Below, piece by piece: positions 8,434 through 16,234 of a DNA stretch of 63,957 nucleotides (positions are counted from its first letter, which is position 1; each line of letters opens with the position of its first letter). Location of the stretch: NCBI GenBank assembly GCA_937919225.1, contig CALFRH010000405.1:1-63957 (forward strand). Direction: 5' to 3'. Origin of the DNA: an uncultured Parvularcula sp. (GTDB taxonomy: Bacteria > Pseudomonadota > Alphaproteobacteria > Caulobacterales > Parvularculaceae). A program made the translations under genes and the position numbers. The notes below the pieces were generated by a model, which did not search any database, was not told the DNA's origin, and saw nothing but the letters and a program-made list of their open reading frames with translations.

Positions 8434-9108
8434 TTATGTCATTAAATAGTCAGTAATGAGAATAGCAGAGACGGCATCCTCACCCAGCATATCCTTCGCC
8501 GCCGTCAACAATTCCAATCGCAATGCTTCGAGGCCCTCGGGACCTCCCAACGTTTCTGGCGGCAGCGCTCGCGCCGCCGCAGTGAAGCCGTCTCGCAGTT
8601 TGAGCTGAATAACCGCGGGGTCCGTGAGATAGTCTTCAAACGCCTCAACCGCGATAACCATCCGCAGGCGGGGCGCCCGCCGGGGGCCTCCTGTCTCTTG
8701 CGACAAAGAAATGACAATCGGCTCAATTTTTAAGAGAGCGAGACCAGGGGCCTCATCCTTACCCTTCTTTTTCTTTTTTTTGTCACCGCCATCTTCACCA
8801 ATCAGGGTGGGAAGGGTTTTGGGTTTCGCGCCCGCGGCAGCGTAAGCATCGTCCTTTTTTTCTTTATCGTGACCGTCGCCATAGGCGTCGTCACTTTTTT
8901 CGGTGGCGCCATTATCATCATACGCCTTGTCAGTGTCCGCCATCTCAGTCGCCGGCGCCCCGGCCATGCCTGGAAGGGGTCCAAAGTAAGAGACACCAAA
9001 GGCGGCCGCCCCCGCCAAGACCGGGGGTAGGACGAGACCTAACATCCCGCCGCCCTTATTGGGCTGCACCTCTTCCTCCACATCTGTCGGGGTATCCCCG
9101 CTTGCCAT
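8434..9108 (-). CDS. fliL: flagellar basal body-associated protein FliL
   Basis: 224 residues. There is a short cytoplasmic N-terminus, a membrane segment near 24-44, then a 75-residue acidic/Lys linker holding three D-[KD]-A-Y repeats and a run of six lysines. The periplasmic FliL domain occupies about 125-224 (ALLKIEPIVISL at its start). FliL rings surround MotAB-type stators and support torque. The start at 9108 (MASGDTP) has an AAAGGG ribosome site. An in-frame extension to 9162 is unsupported. First gene of the minus-strand flagellar operon, divergent from fliF. Confidence 0.9.
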   Translation of the reverse strand: MASGDTPTDVEEEVQPNKGGGMLGLVLPPVLAGAAAFGVSYFGPLPGMAGAPATEMADTDKAYDDNGATEKSDDAYGDGHDKEKKDDAYAAAGAKPKTLPTLIGEDGGDKKKKKKGKDEAPGLALLKIEPIVISLSQETGGPRRAPRLRMVIAVEAFEDYLTDPAVIQLKLRDGFTAAARALPPETLGGPEGLEALRLELLTAAKDMLGEDAVSAILITDYLMT

Positions 9109-9140
9109 AGCCAGCCCTTTCCCGGTTGCGCGTGCCTTTA

Positions 9141-9155
9141 TGGACGCTGCGTCCA
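9141..9155. promoter_or_regulatory. 15-bp perfect palindrome in the fliL/fliF intergenic region
   Basis: TGGACGC-T-GCGTCCA is a perfect dyad 17 bp upstream of the sigma-54 element. It could be an activator or repressor site for the divergent operons, for example for a FlbD-like activator, but the sequence is not a site I recognise. Confidence 0.3.
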
Positions 9156-9171
9156 CAATCAAAGATTACTA

Positions 9172-9187
9172 TGGCCCACTTTTTGCA
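9172..9187 (+). promoter_or_regulatory. sigma-54 promoter for the fliF operon
   Basis: TGGCCC-N5-TTGCA has GG at 9173-9174 and GC at 9185-9186, exactly the -24/-12 spacing. It differs from the consensus TGGCAC-N5-TTGCA at one position. It points toward fliF, predicting transcription from about 9198 and a leader of roughly 60 nt. Confidence 0.75.
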
Positions 9188-9257
9188 ACCATAGGTAAAG
9201 GCTCTGTTAACGGTTCGCCCATAGATTTTGCTGGAACGTTAATTATTAGGGCGCGGG

Positions 9258-10766
9258 ATGGCTTTCCTTGACACGTTGATGGGGCTTTCACTCCAGAAGA
9301 AAATTTTTGCAGCAGCGGCTTTGGGCCTGGTGTTCCTGGCGATGGGCGCGCTTATCCGCACCGCATCGCAACCACCTATGTCTCTTTTATATGCCGGTGT
9401 TGATGCAAGCACGGCGGGCGAGATTGTGACCAAACTCGATGGAGAGGGTGTCGCCTATAAAGTTGAGGGGGAACGGATCTATGTGGAGGCGCCCTCCCGT
9501 GATCGGTTGCGTCTCACCTTGGCGCAGGAAGGTCTACCGCGACAGTCTATCGCCGGATACGAACTTTTGGATGATCTCAGCGGGTTCTCCACCACTTCTG
9601 ATATGTTCAGTGCGGCCTATTGGCGGGCAAAGGAAGGAGAGCTGACGCGAACTCTTCTTCAAATGCCGGGTATCCGGGCCGCCCGTGTCCATATTGGCGC
9701 AGATCAACGCTCTCCCTTCGAACGAAACCGCGCACCGCGGTCAGCTTCCGTCACCGTGACCGCGCCGGCTGGGCTTTCTTCGTCTCAAGTGAAGGCCATT
9801 CAACATATGACAGCCCTCGCCGTTTCCAATATGCGGCCGGACAGCGTCGCGGTGATCGATACGAATCGGGGGCTTTTATCCGCTGCCGGAGAAGAATCGG
9901 AAACCGCCGGCCTTGATGAGAACAAGCGGGCCGCCAGCCTCGAGGCCACCCTCCTTCGCCTTGTGGAAGCGCGGGTGGGCCCCGGCAACGCCCGGGTATC
10001 GGTTTCAATGCAGGTGAGCCGCCAGCGAGAGGCGATCTCCGAGCAGTTAGTGGACCCTGATACCGCCGTGGTGACCAGCCGAACACGGAGTGAGTCCCGT
10101 GAAAACGAAGTTGGGCGTGAAACGGCCACGACCGTCGCCAGTGACTTGCCTGACGGTGATGCAGCGGGCGGGGAAGAATCGACCTCGGAACGCACAGAAA
10201 CCAGGGAGGAAGTATCCTTTGCGGTGACCACGCGGGACCGGACCGTCGAACGCCTACCAGGTGAGATTGAGCGGCTGACGATTGCCGTCCTACTTAATCA
10301 TCTGCCTGCGCCTGAAGGGGAAGACGGCACACGCCCACGGCCCGCCGAGGAAATCACCGCCCTGCAAGAGCTTATTGAAACCGCCGCCGGCGTCGATGCG
10401 GGCCGCGGGGACCGGGTCACGATCCAGTCCCTTGCCTTTGAACGACCCATTATTGAGGAGGCAGGCGACGCCCCGTCTACAATGGCCACCGGCCTTGCCG
10501 CCATCGAACCACGCTTATGGCATGTGGGACAACTTGCCCTCCTCAGTATCGTGGTCCTGATCTTGGGTTTGTTTGTGGTCAAACCGATTCTCACCCAAGG
10601 GCCGCCCGACGCCATGGCGAGCCCCGCCCTTGCCACCATCGAGGGACAGGCCGCGCCGCTCGTTGTGGAGGATCCGGTGACCATGTTGCGGACAGTGTCG
10701 GCCGATGAGCCAGACCAGGCCGCCGCCCTATTGAACGCCTGGCTTGAAGAGGAAGAAGTCGCATGA
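9258..10766 (+). CDS. fliF: flagellar MS-ring protein FliF
   Basis: 502-residue inner-membrane protein that forms the MS ring and the base of the flagellar rotor. It has an N-terminal membrane segment (about 16-37), a YscJ/FliF secretin-like domain (SLLYAGVDASTAGEIV onward) and a middle ring-building domain (QMPGIRAARVHI). An acidic, Ser/Thr-rich loop follows (about 285-320), then a second membrane segment (about 415-437). The short cytoplasmic tail ends in the FliG-binding type motif (AALLNAWLEEEE). First gene of fliF-fliN-fliP-fliG. The stop overlaps the fliN start by 4 bp. Confidence 0.95.
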   Translation: MAFLDTLMGLSLQKKIFAAAALGLVFLAMGALIRTASQPPMSLLYAGVDASTAGEIVTKLDGEGVAYKVEGERIYVEAPSRDRLRLTLAQEGLPRQSIAGYELLDDLSGFSTTSDMFSAAYWRAKEGELTRTLLQMPGIRAARVHIGADQRSPFERNRAPRSASVTVTAPAGLSSSQVKAIQHMTALAVSNMRPDSVAVIDTNRGLLSAAGEESETAGLDENKRAASLEATLLRLVEARVGPGNARVSVSMQVSRQREAISEQLVDPDTAVVTSRTRSESRENEVGRETATTVASDLPDGDAAGGEESTSERTETREEVSFAVTTRDRTVERLPGEIERLTIAVLLNHLPAPEGEDGTRPRPAEEITALQELIETAAGVDAGRGDRVTIQSLAFERPIIEEAGDAPSTMATGLAAIEPRLWHVGQLALLSIVVLILGLFVVKPILTQGPPDAMASPALATIEGQAAPLVVEDPVTMLRTVSADEPDQAAALLNAWLEEEEVA

Positions 10767-11038
10767 GCCAACCTGCCCCCCTCCAAGAGGGTCTGCCCCC
10801 CGCACTCCAAGGGGTCCCTCTGACCCTTACCGTTCGTGTGGGAACTGCCACCCGTACCGTTAAAGATCTGATGAGCCTGCGGGAGGGGACCCTTGTCACC
10901 CTGAACTCCCGTATTGATGAGCCCGTCGAAATTTGTGTTGAGGACCGTGTCATTGCGCGGGGTCAATTGGTGGAGGCGGAAAATGGCGATGGCCTCGCTG
11001 TGCGCCTAACGGAGTTAGTGGGGGCGGATCTCAAGTGA
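10763..11038 (+). CDS. fliN: flagellar motor switch protein FliN
   Basis: 91 residues, essentially one SpoA domain (about 17-88) containing VPLTLTVRVGTATRTVKDLMSLREGT-like sequence broken by the usual turn before RGQLVEAENGDGLAVRLTEL. FliN builds the C-ring with FliM and FliG. The protein lacks the longer acidic N-terminus of many FliN. It overlaps fliF and fliP by 4 bp on each side, indicating translational coupling. FliM is not in this window. Confidence 0.9.
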   Translation: MSQPAPLQEGLPPALQGVPLTLTVRVGTATRTVKDLMSLREGTLVTLNSRIDEPVEICVEDRVIARGQLVEAENGDGLAVRLTELVGADLK

Positions 11039-11895
11039 CCAACCCGGTAGCGCCCCAAGACCCATTTTGGTCGAGGACCGACGGCGTCAGCGTGACAAAA
11101 GATAGGCACGCCGCGCGCTGGCGATTCCAAAGGGCTGTAAAACGACATAGCCTTTGGGCGGTTCTGACCGGGGGCGTTTTCCTGTTTTCTATGATGACAG
11201 GCACAGCCGCCGCCCAGGACGCAGGCGCCGCCGATGCCGTCGCCGCCTTTGTGGAGGATTCATCCTCCTTACGCGGTACGATTGTTCCCCTCTTTTTGTC
11301 CGTAACGGTCCTCAGCCTCGCGCCGGGCCTTGCGATGATGGTCACATGCTTTCCCTTTATGACCATCGTTTTCTCTTTTTTACGCCAGGCGATTGGACTG
11401 CAACATGCGCCCCCCGCGATGATGCTGACAAGCCTCGCTTTGTTCCTCACCTTCTTTGTGATGGAACCCGTGTTCAAAGATGCATGGACCCTCGGGGTGA
11501 AGCCTTATCTCGACGGAAACATGACCGAGGCGGAGGGGTTCGTGGCCATGTCAGAGCCGTTGCGGGCCTTTATGTCGGGACGAACATCGCCGGACACGAT
11601 TGACCGTTTAGCCGCTGCGGCGGGCATTGCCCTTGACCCCAATGAGGAGCCGGGCCTCAGTGTCCTGATCCCCTCCTTCATGTTGTCAGAGATCACCCGC
11701 GCCTTCCAAATCGGCTTTGCGATTTTTCTACCGTTCCTGGTGATTGACCTTGTCGTCGCCTCCGTCCTCATGGCTATGGGCATGATGATGGTGCCGCCCG
11801 CTGTGGTCTCCCTTCCTTTTAAACTCGCCTTTTTCGTCGTCGCTGATGGATGGATGAAACTCACCGAAGCGCTATTGAGAGGATATCTAAATTGA
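11035..11895 (+). CDS. fliP: flagellar export-gate protein FliP
   Basis: 286-residue core component of the flagellar type III export gate (with FliQ and FliR). A basic N-terminal extension of about 40 residues precedes a signal-like hydrophobic segment (LFSMMTGTAAA). FliP membrane helices follow at about 85-105, 115-145, 215-240 and 245-265. Family signatures such as PFMTIVFSFLRQAIG, and PSFMLSEITRAFQIGFAIFLP near the C-terminus, are clear. The N-terminal extension makes it longer than the usual 245-250 residues. Its stop overlaps the likely TTG start of fliG. Confidence 0.95.
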   Translation: MTNPVAPQDPFWSRTDGVSVTKDRHAARWRFQRAVKRHSLWAVLTGGVFLFSMMTGTAAAQDAGAADAVAAFVEDSSSLRGTIVPLFLSVTVLSLAPGLAMMVTCFPFMTIVFSFLRQAIGLQHAPPAMMLTSLALFLTFFVMEPVFKDAWTLGVKPYLDGNMTEAEGFVAMSEPLRAFMSGRTSPDTIDRLAAAAGIALDPNEEPGLSVLIPSFMLSEITRAFQIGFAIFLPFLVIDLVVASVLMAMGMMMVPPAVVSLPFKLAFFVVADGWMKLTEALLRGYLN

Positions 11896-12983
11896 GCGCC
11901 ACCTTGCCCGCCCCCGCCCCGATGCCGTCGCCTCCGCGCCCAAGGCGCCCCACACCAACAAGCCCTGATGATATGACAGGGAGCGAGCGGGTGGCCGTCG
12001 TCCTCTCCCTCTTAGATCCCCCTCAGGCCAAAGCCCTCGCAGAAACCCTGGATGCTGGCGCCGTTGACCGGGTGATCGCCGCCTATGAAGATATGCGGTC
12101 GGTACCAAAGCCCGTCCTTTTACAGATTATTGCGGGCTTTGTGGCCGAGCTAAGAAGCAAAAGCCCGAAAGTGCGGGGCGGTCGCCGCGGTGCTGCGGCG
12201 CTGGCTGAAGCCATTTTAGATCCGGCCGCCGACGCCAACGATGAAGGCGAGCAGGAGACCAGCCTTGGCTCCGTCGCGCCGGGGGCGGACCCTGAGGCGA
12301 TTTGGGCTTATCTTGAACAAATGGAGCCGGTCCTTCTCTCTCGGATGATCAGCAATGAACGCCCCGCCGTCATCGCAGCTATTCTGGCCCGCGTCCCAGA
12401 AGATAAGGGCGGGCAAATCGTCACGAACCTTCCCGAGACAAAGGCCGCTGCCGTGGTCACCCAAATGGCGCAAGGGGCGCCCGTATCGCAAATGACCCTT
12501 GATGCGATTACGGAAAGCCTGAGGCGACGAGCCAGCAGTGCAGGAAGCGGCGATCATGCCGAGGAGGACAATGATGCCCTCCCGCGGCTCACCGCAATCC
12601 TCAACCGTTGCCCAATGTCCCGGCAAGAAGCTGTGCTGGCCCCCCTGCGAGAGACCGCCGAAGAACACGCTATGGCCGTGGAACAGGGCCTTATCCGCTT
12701 CCCGAATTTAGGAAATCTCATGCCGCGGAACGTCGCGCCAATGCTCTTCCGTGAAATCGAGGAAACTGTTCTGCACACTGCGGTGCGCTTTGGCGCTGAG
12801 AACGCAACAGAGACCGTGGACTTCCTTTACGCCAATATCTCACAGCGGTTGGCGGAACAAATCAGGGAAAGGATTGACGCGAACCCGATGCCATCCGAGG
12901 AAGACGGGGAAAGTGCCCAGGCGGAAGTCATCTCCACCCTCCTCGAATGGGAGAAAGAGGGACGCTTCGCATTTAGTGTTTAA
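11892..12983 (+). CDS. fliG: flagellar motor switch protein FliG
   Basis: 363 residues with the three FliG domains. The N domain is about 30-110 (GSERVAVVLSLLDPPQAKALAETL), the middle domain about 130-215 (MISNERPAVIAAILARVPEDKG), and a torque-generating C domain runs from about 235. A Pro-rich N-terminus is unusual. The best start is TTG at 11892, overlapping the fliP TGA, with GAGAGGA 9 bp upstream. An ATG at 11850 would overlap fliP by 46 bp. FliG here is last in the operon, separated from fliF by fliN and fliP, and no fliH lies between. Confidence 0.88.
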   Translation: MSATLPAPAPMPSPPRPRRPTPTSPDDMTGSERVAVVLSLLDPPQAKALAETLDAGAVDRVIAAYEDMRSVPKPVLLQIIAGFVAELRSKSPKVRGGRRGAAALAEAILDPAADANDEGEQETSLGSVAPGADPEAIWAYLEQMEPVLLSRMISNERPAVIAAILARVPEDKGGQIVTNLPETKAAAVVTQMAQGAPVSQMTLDAITESLRRRASSAGSGDHAEEDNDALPRLTAILNRCPMSRQEAVLAPLRETAEEHAMAVEQGLIRFPNLGNLMPRNVAPMLFREIEETVLHTAVRFGAENATETVDFLYANISQRLAEQIRERIDANPMPSEEDGESAQAEVISTLLEWEKEGRFAFSV

Positions 12984-12992
12984 GAGAAGCGA

Positions 12993-13043
12993 GCCCCCCG
13001 CGGGACCGCAGGTCTCACGGGGGGCGAGAGATTGGTCTCTCGC
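12993..13043. terminator. two adjacent hairpins between convergent fliG and gcrA
   Basis: GCCCCCCG (12993-13000) pairs with CGGGGGGC (13018-13025). GCGAGAGA (13024-13031) pairs with TCTCTCGC (13036-13043). They share a base and would compete. Neither has a T-tract, so these are possible termination or mRNA-end structures for the convergent genes, not proven intrinsic terminators. Confidence 0.4.
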
Positions 13044-13060
13044 ACGAGTAAAGAGTTTTG

Positions 13061-13525
13061 TTATCCCGCCGCTTTGCGCGCCGCTGGTAGGACGGGCTGA
13101 GCCGGGCGAGGGGGCTCCCGCCGCGTGGTCGATGGTTGGAACGCCAATTGACTGTGATAGGCGCAATAGGGTTTGCCTGCTGATGTCGGCTGACCACAAA
13201 AGTGGAAGTCCTCCGACGCCGGATCACCAATGGGCCATTTGCACTGATTGCCCCCAATCGTGGAGACCGTCGGCCGCTCATCCCCCAAGGTGAGGGTCTC
13301 CAAATTAATGGACGCCCCCTTCGAAATCACCTCCGGTTCAGCGGCCACGACCGCTTTTGGTCTCGGGGCCGCAGGGGTAGCGCGCCCAGCCAAGCCAAGG
13401 CGATGCACCTTGCCTATCACCGCATTTCGGGTCACCCCGCCCATGCGATTGGCAATTTGGCTGGCTGAAAGCCCCTCTCCCCATAATTGCTTGAGTTGTT
13501 CAACGCGATCATCGGTCCACGCCAT
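13061..13525 (-). CDS. gcrA: cell-cycle regulator GcrA
   Basis: 154 residues. The N-terminal GcrA HTH (1-48) has WTDDRVEQLKQLW, LSASQIANRMG and TRNAVIGKVHRLGL. A Pro/Ala linker and a C-terminal Cys/His cluster (QCKWPIGDP, FHFCGQP, YCAYHSQLAF) follow. GcrA is an alphaproteobacterial sigma-70 cofactor that activates many promoters carrying CcrM-methylated GANTC sites. GGAGACG lies 4-10 bp before the ATG. The upstream region carries a consensus DnaA box and an inverted repeat, matching the known DnaA control of gcrA in Caulobacter. Confidence 0.96.
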   Translation of the reverse strand: MAWTDDRVEQLKQLWGEGLSASQIANRMGGVTRNAVIGKVHRLGLAGRATPAAPRPKAVVAAEPEVISKGASINLETLTLGDERPTVSTIGGNQCKWPIGDPASEDFHFCGQPTSAGKPYCAYHSQLAFQPSTTRREPPRPAQPVLPAARKAAG

Positions 13526-13562
13526 CTTCGTCTCCGTCGTCCGCTACGGGCTTCAGCAACCG

Positions 13563-13585
13563 TAGAGGTTAGTCGTTAACCTCTA
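13563..13585. promoter_or_regulatory. inverted repeat upstream of gcrA
   Basis: TAGAGGTTA-GTCGT-TAACCTCTA forms perfect 9-bp arms 38 bp before the gcrA start. It could be a regulator site (it contains GTTAAC, reminiscent of CtrA half-sites) or a leader hairpin. CtrA represses gcrA in Caulobacter, but the spacing here is not the TTAA-N7-TTAA consensus. Confidence 0.45.
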
Positions 13586-13695
13586 GATCCTGTGCCTCTG
13601 ACATCATTTACCCTAGATATGGTGGACCCACAATAGAAAGCGCACAAGATGCTGCGGGGCTTAGTTTTCAAGGAATAGATCTAGTAGGCCCCTTT

Positions 13696-13704
13696 TTATC
13701 CACA
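13696..13704. promoter_or_regulatory. consensus DnaA box upstream of gcrA
   Basis: TTATCCACA, identical to the strong DnaA box, about 171 bp upstream of gcrA. DnaA activates gcrA transcription in Caulobacter, so the site is functionally credible. It also lies 139 bp before the divergent ABC permease gene. Confidence 0.6.
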
Positions 13705-13842
13705 TCTTAACCTTTTCGCGGACGTCGAAGGTTCCTATTTTCTGGCTCATGGGTTCAGCCATTGCGGCGACGGGCCGAAACCGGTCTAACCCCTCTCAAG
13801 CGGGATGCCCGCCCCTTACCTTACGTTGAAAGGATCCCTGCC

Positions 13843-14724
13843 GTGCCCGACGGTCAGTCCATCTCCGCCCCAGAAGCCCCCGCAGCAGCGCCCGCGATCG
13901 ACACGTTCGGCGCACGACGGTTTGGCCGGGTGAACTGGATCGGCGTCTGGACCCTCTACAAAAAGGAGGTACAGCGGTTTTTGAAGGTGGCCTTCCAAAC
14001 CGTTTTTGCACCGATCATCACCACCATGCTTTATCTCACGGTGTTCCTGGTGGCATTTTCGGGGGCCGACCGAAACCCGGTGATGGAAGGGGTGATGGTC
14101 CCCTATGCCGCGTTCTTGCCGCCAGGCCTTATGATGATGGCCATTCTGAGTAATGCGTTCCAGAACGCCTCCTCCTCTTTGATTATCGCAAAAGTACAGG
14201 GCTCAGTTGTCGATATTCTGATGCCGCCCCTGTCGCCGTCTGAGTTGACGGCGGCGTTTGTGGCGGGCGCGGCAACCCGCGGCTTGCTGGTGGGGGCTGT
14301 GACAGCGGTGACCATTGCCCTCTTTATGCTGACAACAGGGGCTGGGTTTAGCATCGCCAACCTCGCCGCGATTATTTACTTCGCCCTGATGGCCTCCCTA
14401 TTCCTCGGGGCCATTGGCGCCATTGCGGGCATGTGGGCGGAGAAGTTCGACCAGCTGGCGCTTATTACCAACTTCGTCATTACGCCCCTCACCTTTTTGT
14501 CAGGAACGTTTTATTCGGTAAACAAAGAGGGGCTGCCCGATTGGGTACCTGCGCTTAGCCAGTTCAACCCCCTCTTTTATTTGATCGATGGGTTCCGATA
14601 TGGGTTTATCGGCGTAGCTGATGCCCCGGTCCTTCGCGGCGCGGTGATCAGCTTTTTGCTGACGGTGGCCACCATTGCGCTTACGTACTTTTTGTTCCGA
14701 CGCGGTTACAAACTCAAAGCCTAA
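13843..14724 (+). CDS. ABC-2 type transporter permease
   Basis: 293-residue inner-membrane permease of the ABC-2 family, YadH-like. The cytoplasmic N-terminus (about 1-45) is Pro/Ala-rich. Six hydrophobic segments lie between about 60 and 285. The family signature is near the C-terminal third (FLSGTFYSVNKEGLPDWV, then FNPLFYLIDGFRYGF). The ATPase partner normally sits next to it but is absent here. The GTG at 13843 has AAAGGA about 8 bp upstream. A TTG at 13762 would add 27 residues with no support. The substrate is unknown. Confidence 0.85.
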   Translation: MPDGQSISAPEAPAAAPAIDTFGARRFGRVNWIGVWTLYKKEVQRFLKVAFQTVFAPIITTMLYLTVFLVAFSGADRNPVMEGVMVPYAAFLPPGLMMMAILSNAFQNASSSLIIAKVQGSVVDILMPPLSPSELTAAFVAGAATRGLLVGAVTAVTIALFMLTTGAGFSIANLAAIIYFALMASLFLGAIGAIAGMWAEKFDQLALITNFVITPLTFLSGTFYSVNKEGLPDWVPALSQFNPLFYLIDGFRYGFIGVADAPVLRGAVISFLLTVATIALTYFLFRRGYKLKA

Positions 14725-14735
14725 GGATACGTCCC

Positions 14736-15698
14736 ATGGTTCACGACCCCAACGGTCCGACAACCGCCTCACCGGCGGATGACTTCATTCTTCCCTTTCA
14801 AGTGGGGGATAGCGCAGTGCGTGGACGGATTGTCCGCCTGGGCCCTGCCATTGACGAGATTTTAAGCGCCCATCCTTTTCCCGACCCCGTTCAGGGTCTG
14901 GTGGGGGAGGCTGCCGCGCTGGTGGCGCTTCTCGGAACGGCACTCAAATTTGACGGTAAGCTGATCCTTCAAGCCAAAGGGGACGGGCCCGTCAGCATGC
15001 TGGTCGCCGATTACAGCGCCGATGGCGGCCTGAGGGCCACCGCCACCCTCCCCGAAGAAAAGGTCGAGATTGCCGCCAAAGCGCAAGGGGCAGAATTACA
15101 CTACCTTCTGCGTCAAGGGCATTTGGTCATGACCATTGATCAGGGGCCTGACATGGAGCGCTACCAAGGGGTGGTGCCACTTGAAGGGGCCACCATCGCC
15201 CGTGCGGCGGTGAATTACTTTGCGCAGTCAGAGCAAATCCCCACCGCCATTGAACTTGCCGTGGGCAAAGTCACCACACCCGAGGGGGAGCGTTGGCGCG
15301 CCGGCGGCATTATGGTGCAATTCATGCCAGGCGAAGGCGGCACGCGGGAGCGCGGTGAAGAAATCATGCTGGCTGAGGATGACCGCGAAGAGTGGAACCG
15401 GGCCGCCACGCTGCTTGAAACCACCAAGGCGGACGAACTCATCGACCCCACCATTGCCGCAGAAACGCTGTTATACCGTCTTTACCATGAGGATGGGGTT
15501 CGCATTTTTGAGCCCCGCACCGCGCAGCGCGGGTGTACCTGCAGCCGGCAAAAAATCGCGTCTGTTTTAGCGCAATATGGGCGGGAAGATATTAAGGAAA
15601 TGATCGTCGACAACGCCATTGAGGCATCCTGCGACTTTTGCCGAAAGGTCTTTCGCTTCGAGCTCGACGAAACCGGCGAGCAGTTCAAGGCGGATTAA
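14736..15698 (+). CDS. hslO: redox-regulated chaperone Hsp33
   Basis: 320-residue holdase chaperone activated by oxidative unfolding. The C-terminal zinc centre is visible as GCTCSRQK (near 264-271) and CDFCRKVF (near 298-305), giving the C-x-C and C-x2-C pairs. The N-terminal domain carries AKGDGPVSMLVADY. It follows the ABC permease by 11 bp with an AAGGATA ribosome site, so both may share an mRNA. Confidence 0.95.
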   Translation: MVHDPNGPTTASPADDFILPFQVGDSAVRGRIVRLGPAIDEILSAHPFPDPVQGLVGEAAALVALLGTALKFDGKLILQAKGDGPVSMLVADYSADGGLRATATLPEEKVEIAAKAQGAELHYLLRQGHLVMTIDQGPDMERYQGVVPLEGATIARAAVNYFAQSEQIPTAIELAVGKVTTPEGERWRAGGIMVQFMPGEGGTRERGEEIMLAEDDREEWNRAATLLETTKADELIDPTIAAETLLYRLYHEDGVRIFEPRTAQRGCTCSRQKIASVLAQYGREDIKEMIVDNAIEASCDFCRKVFRFELDETGEQFKAD

Positions 15699-15717
15699 AG
15701 TAATCTCTACACCGCTC

Positions 15718-15785
15718 ATCCCCGCGCAGTCGGGGATCTGTTGTGACCTCGTCACCCCGGGCGCGCCGCGCGCGGGATGACGAGG
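15718..15785. repeat. paired palindromes between hslO and trxA (repeat copy A)
   Basis: Two hairpins: ATCCCCG-N6-CGGGGAT (15718-15737) and CCTCGTCA...TGACGAGG (15747-15785), the latter with inner CCCG/CGGG and GCGC pairings. Intergenic elements with a GTCAYCCC core and a mirrored GGGATGAC recur at three other places in the window. Here it lies between convergent genes and could stop transcription from both sides. Confidence 0.6.
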
Positions 15786-15793
15786 TAAACGGA

Positions 15794-16123
15794 TTAGGCC
15801 GCGGCGATCGAGTCCTTCACCCAGTTCTCAATATTGCTCTTGGTGTCGGCGCCCACTTTCGTGGCCACTGGCTGCCCCTCTTTGAAGAGGATGAGGGTTG
15901 GTACGCCGCGAACACCAAACTGCTGGGGCGTGGTGGGGTTCTCATCAATGTCAACTTTGGCGACAGTGAGGGCGCCCTCCATCCCGGTCGCGATTTCGTC
16001 AAGCGCGGGCGCGATCTGACGGCACGGCCCGCACCAGGTAGCCCAAAAGTCGACAAGCACCACACCTTCATCCTTCAGGACATCGGCTTCGAAACTTCCA
16101 TCAGTCACAGTTTTTACGGCCAT
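15794..16123 (-). CDS. trxA: thioredoxin
   Basis: 109-residue cytosolic thioredoxin with the active site WATWCGPCRQ near residues 28-37 and the conserved cis-proline region (VRGVPTLILF). It reduces protein disulfides using thioredoxin reductase. AAAAAAGGATAC precedes the ATG. It is the last gene after addA on the minus strand, as in many alphaproteobacteria. Confidence 0.97.
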   Translation of the reverse strand: MAVKTVTDGSFEADVLKDEGVVLVDFWATWCGPCRQIAPALDEIATGMEGALTVAKVDIDENPTTPQQFGVRGVPTLILFKEGQPVATKVGADTKSNIENWVKDSIAAA

Positions 16124-16234
16124 GATTGTATCCTTTTTTACGCCTTTTATGCCGGAAGCGCCGGCGTTTCATCTTTCAGGAGAGACTTAAGCGATCCCCT
16201 CGTGACCGCAAGACTTGACGGGCGCGACAGTTTC

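Noticed and set aside
9258-12983. fliG-like gene as a non-flagellar MgtE protein
   Set aside because: It has full FliG N, middle and C domains and lies in the fliF operon.
13762-14724. ABC transporter ATPase partner near the permease
   Set aside because: No Walker-motif ATPase gene lies next to it. The partner must be elsewhere.
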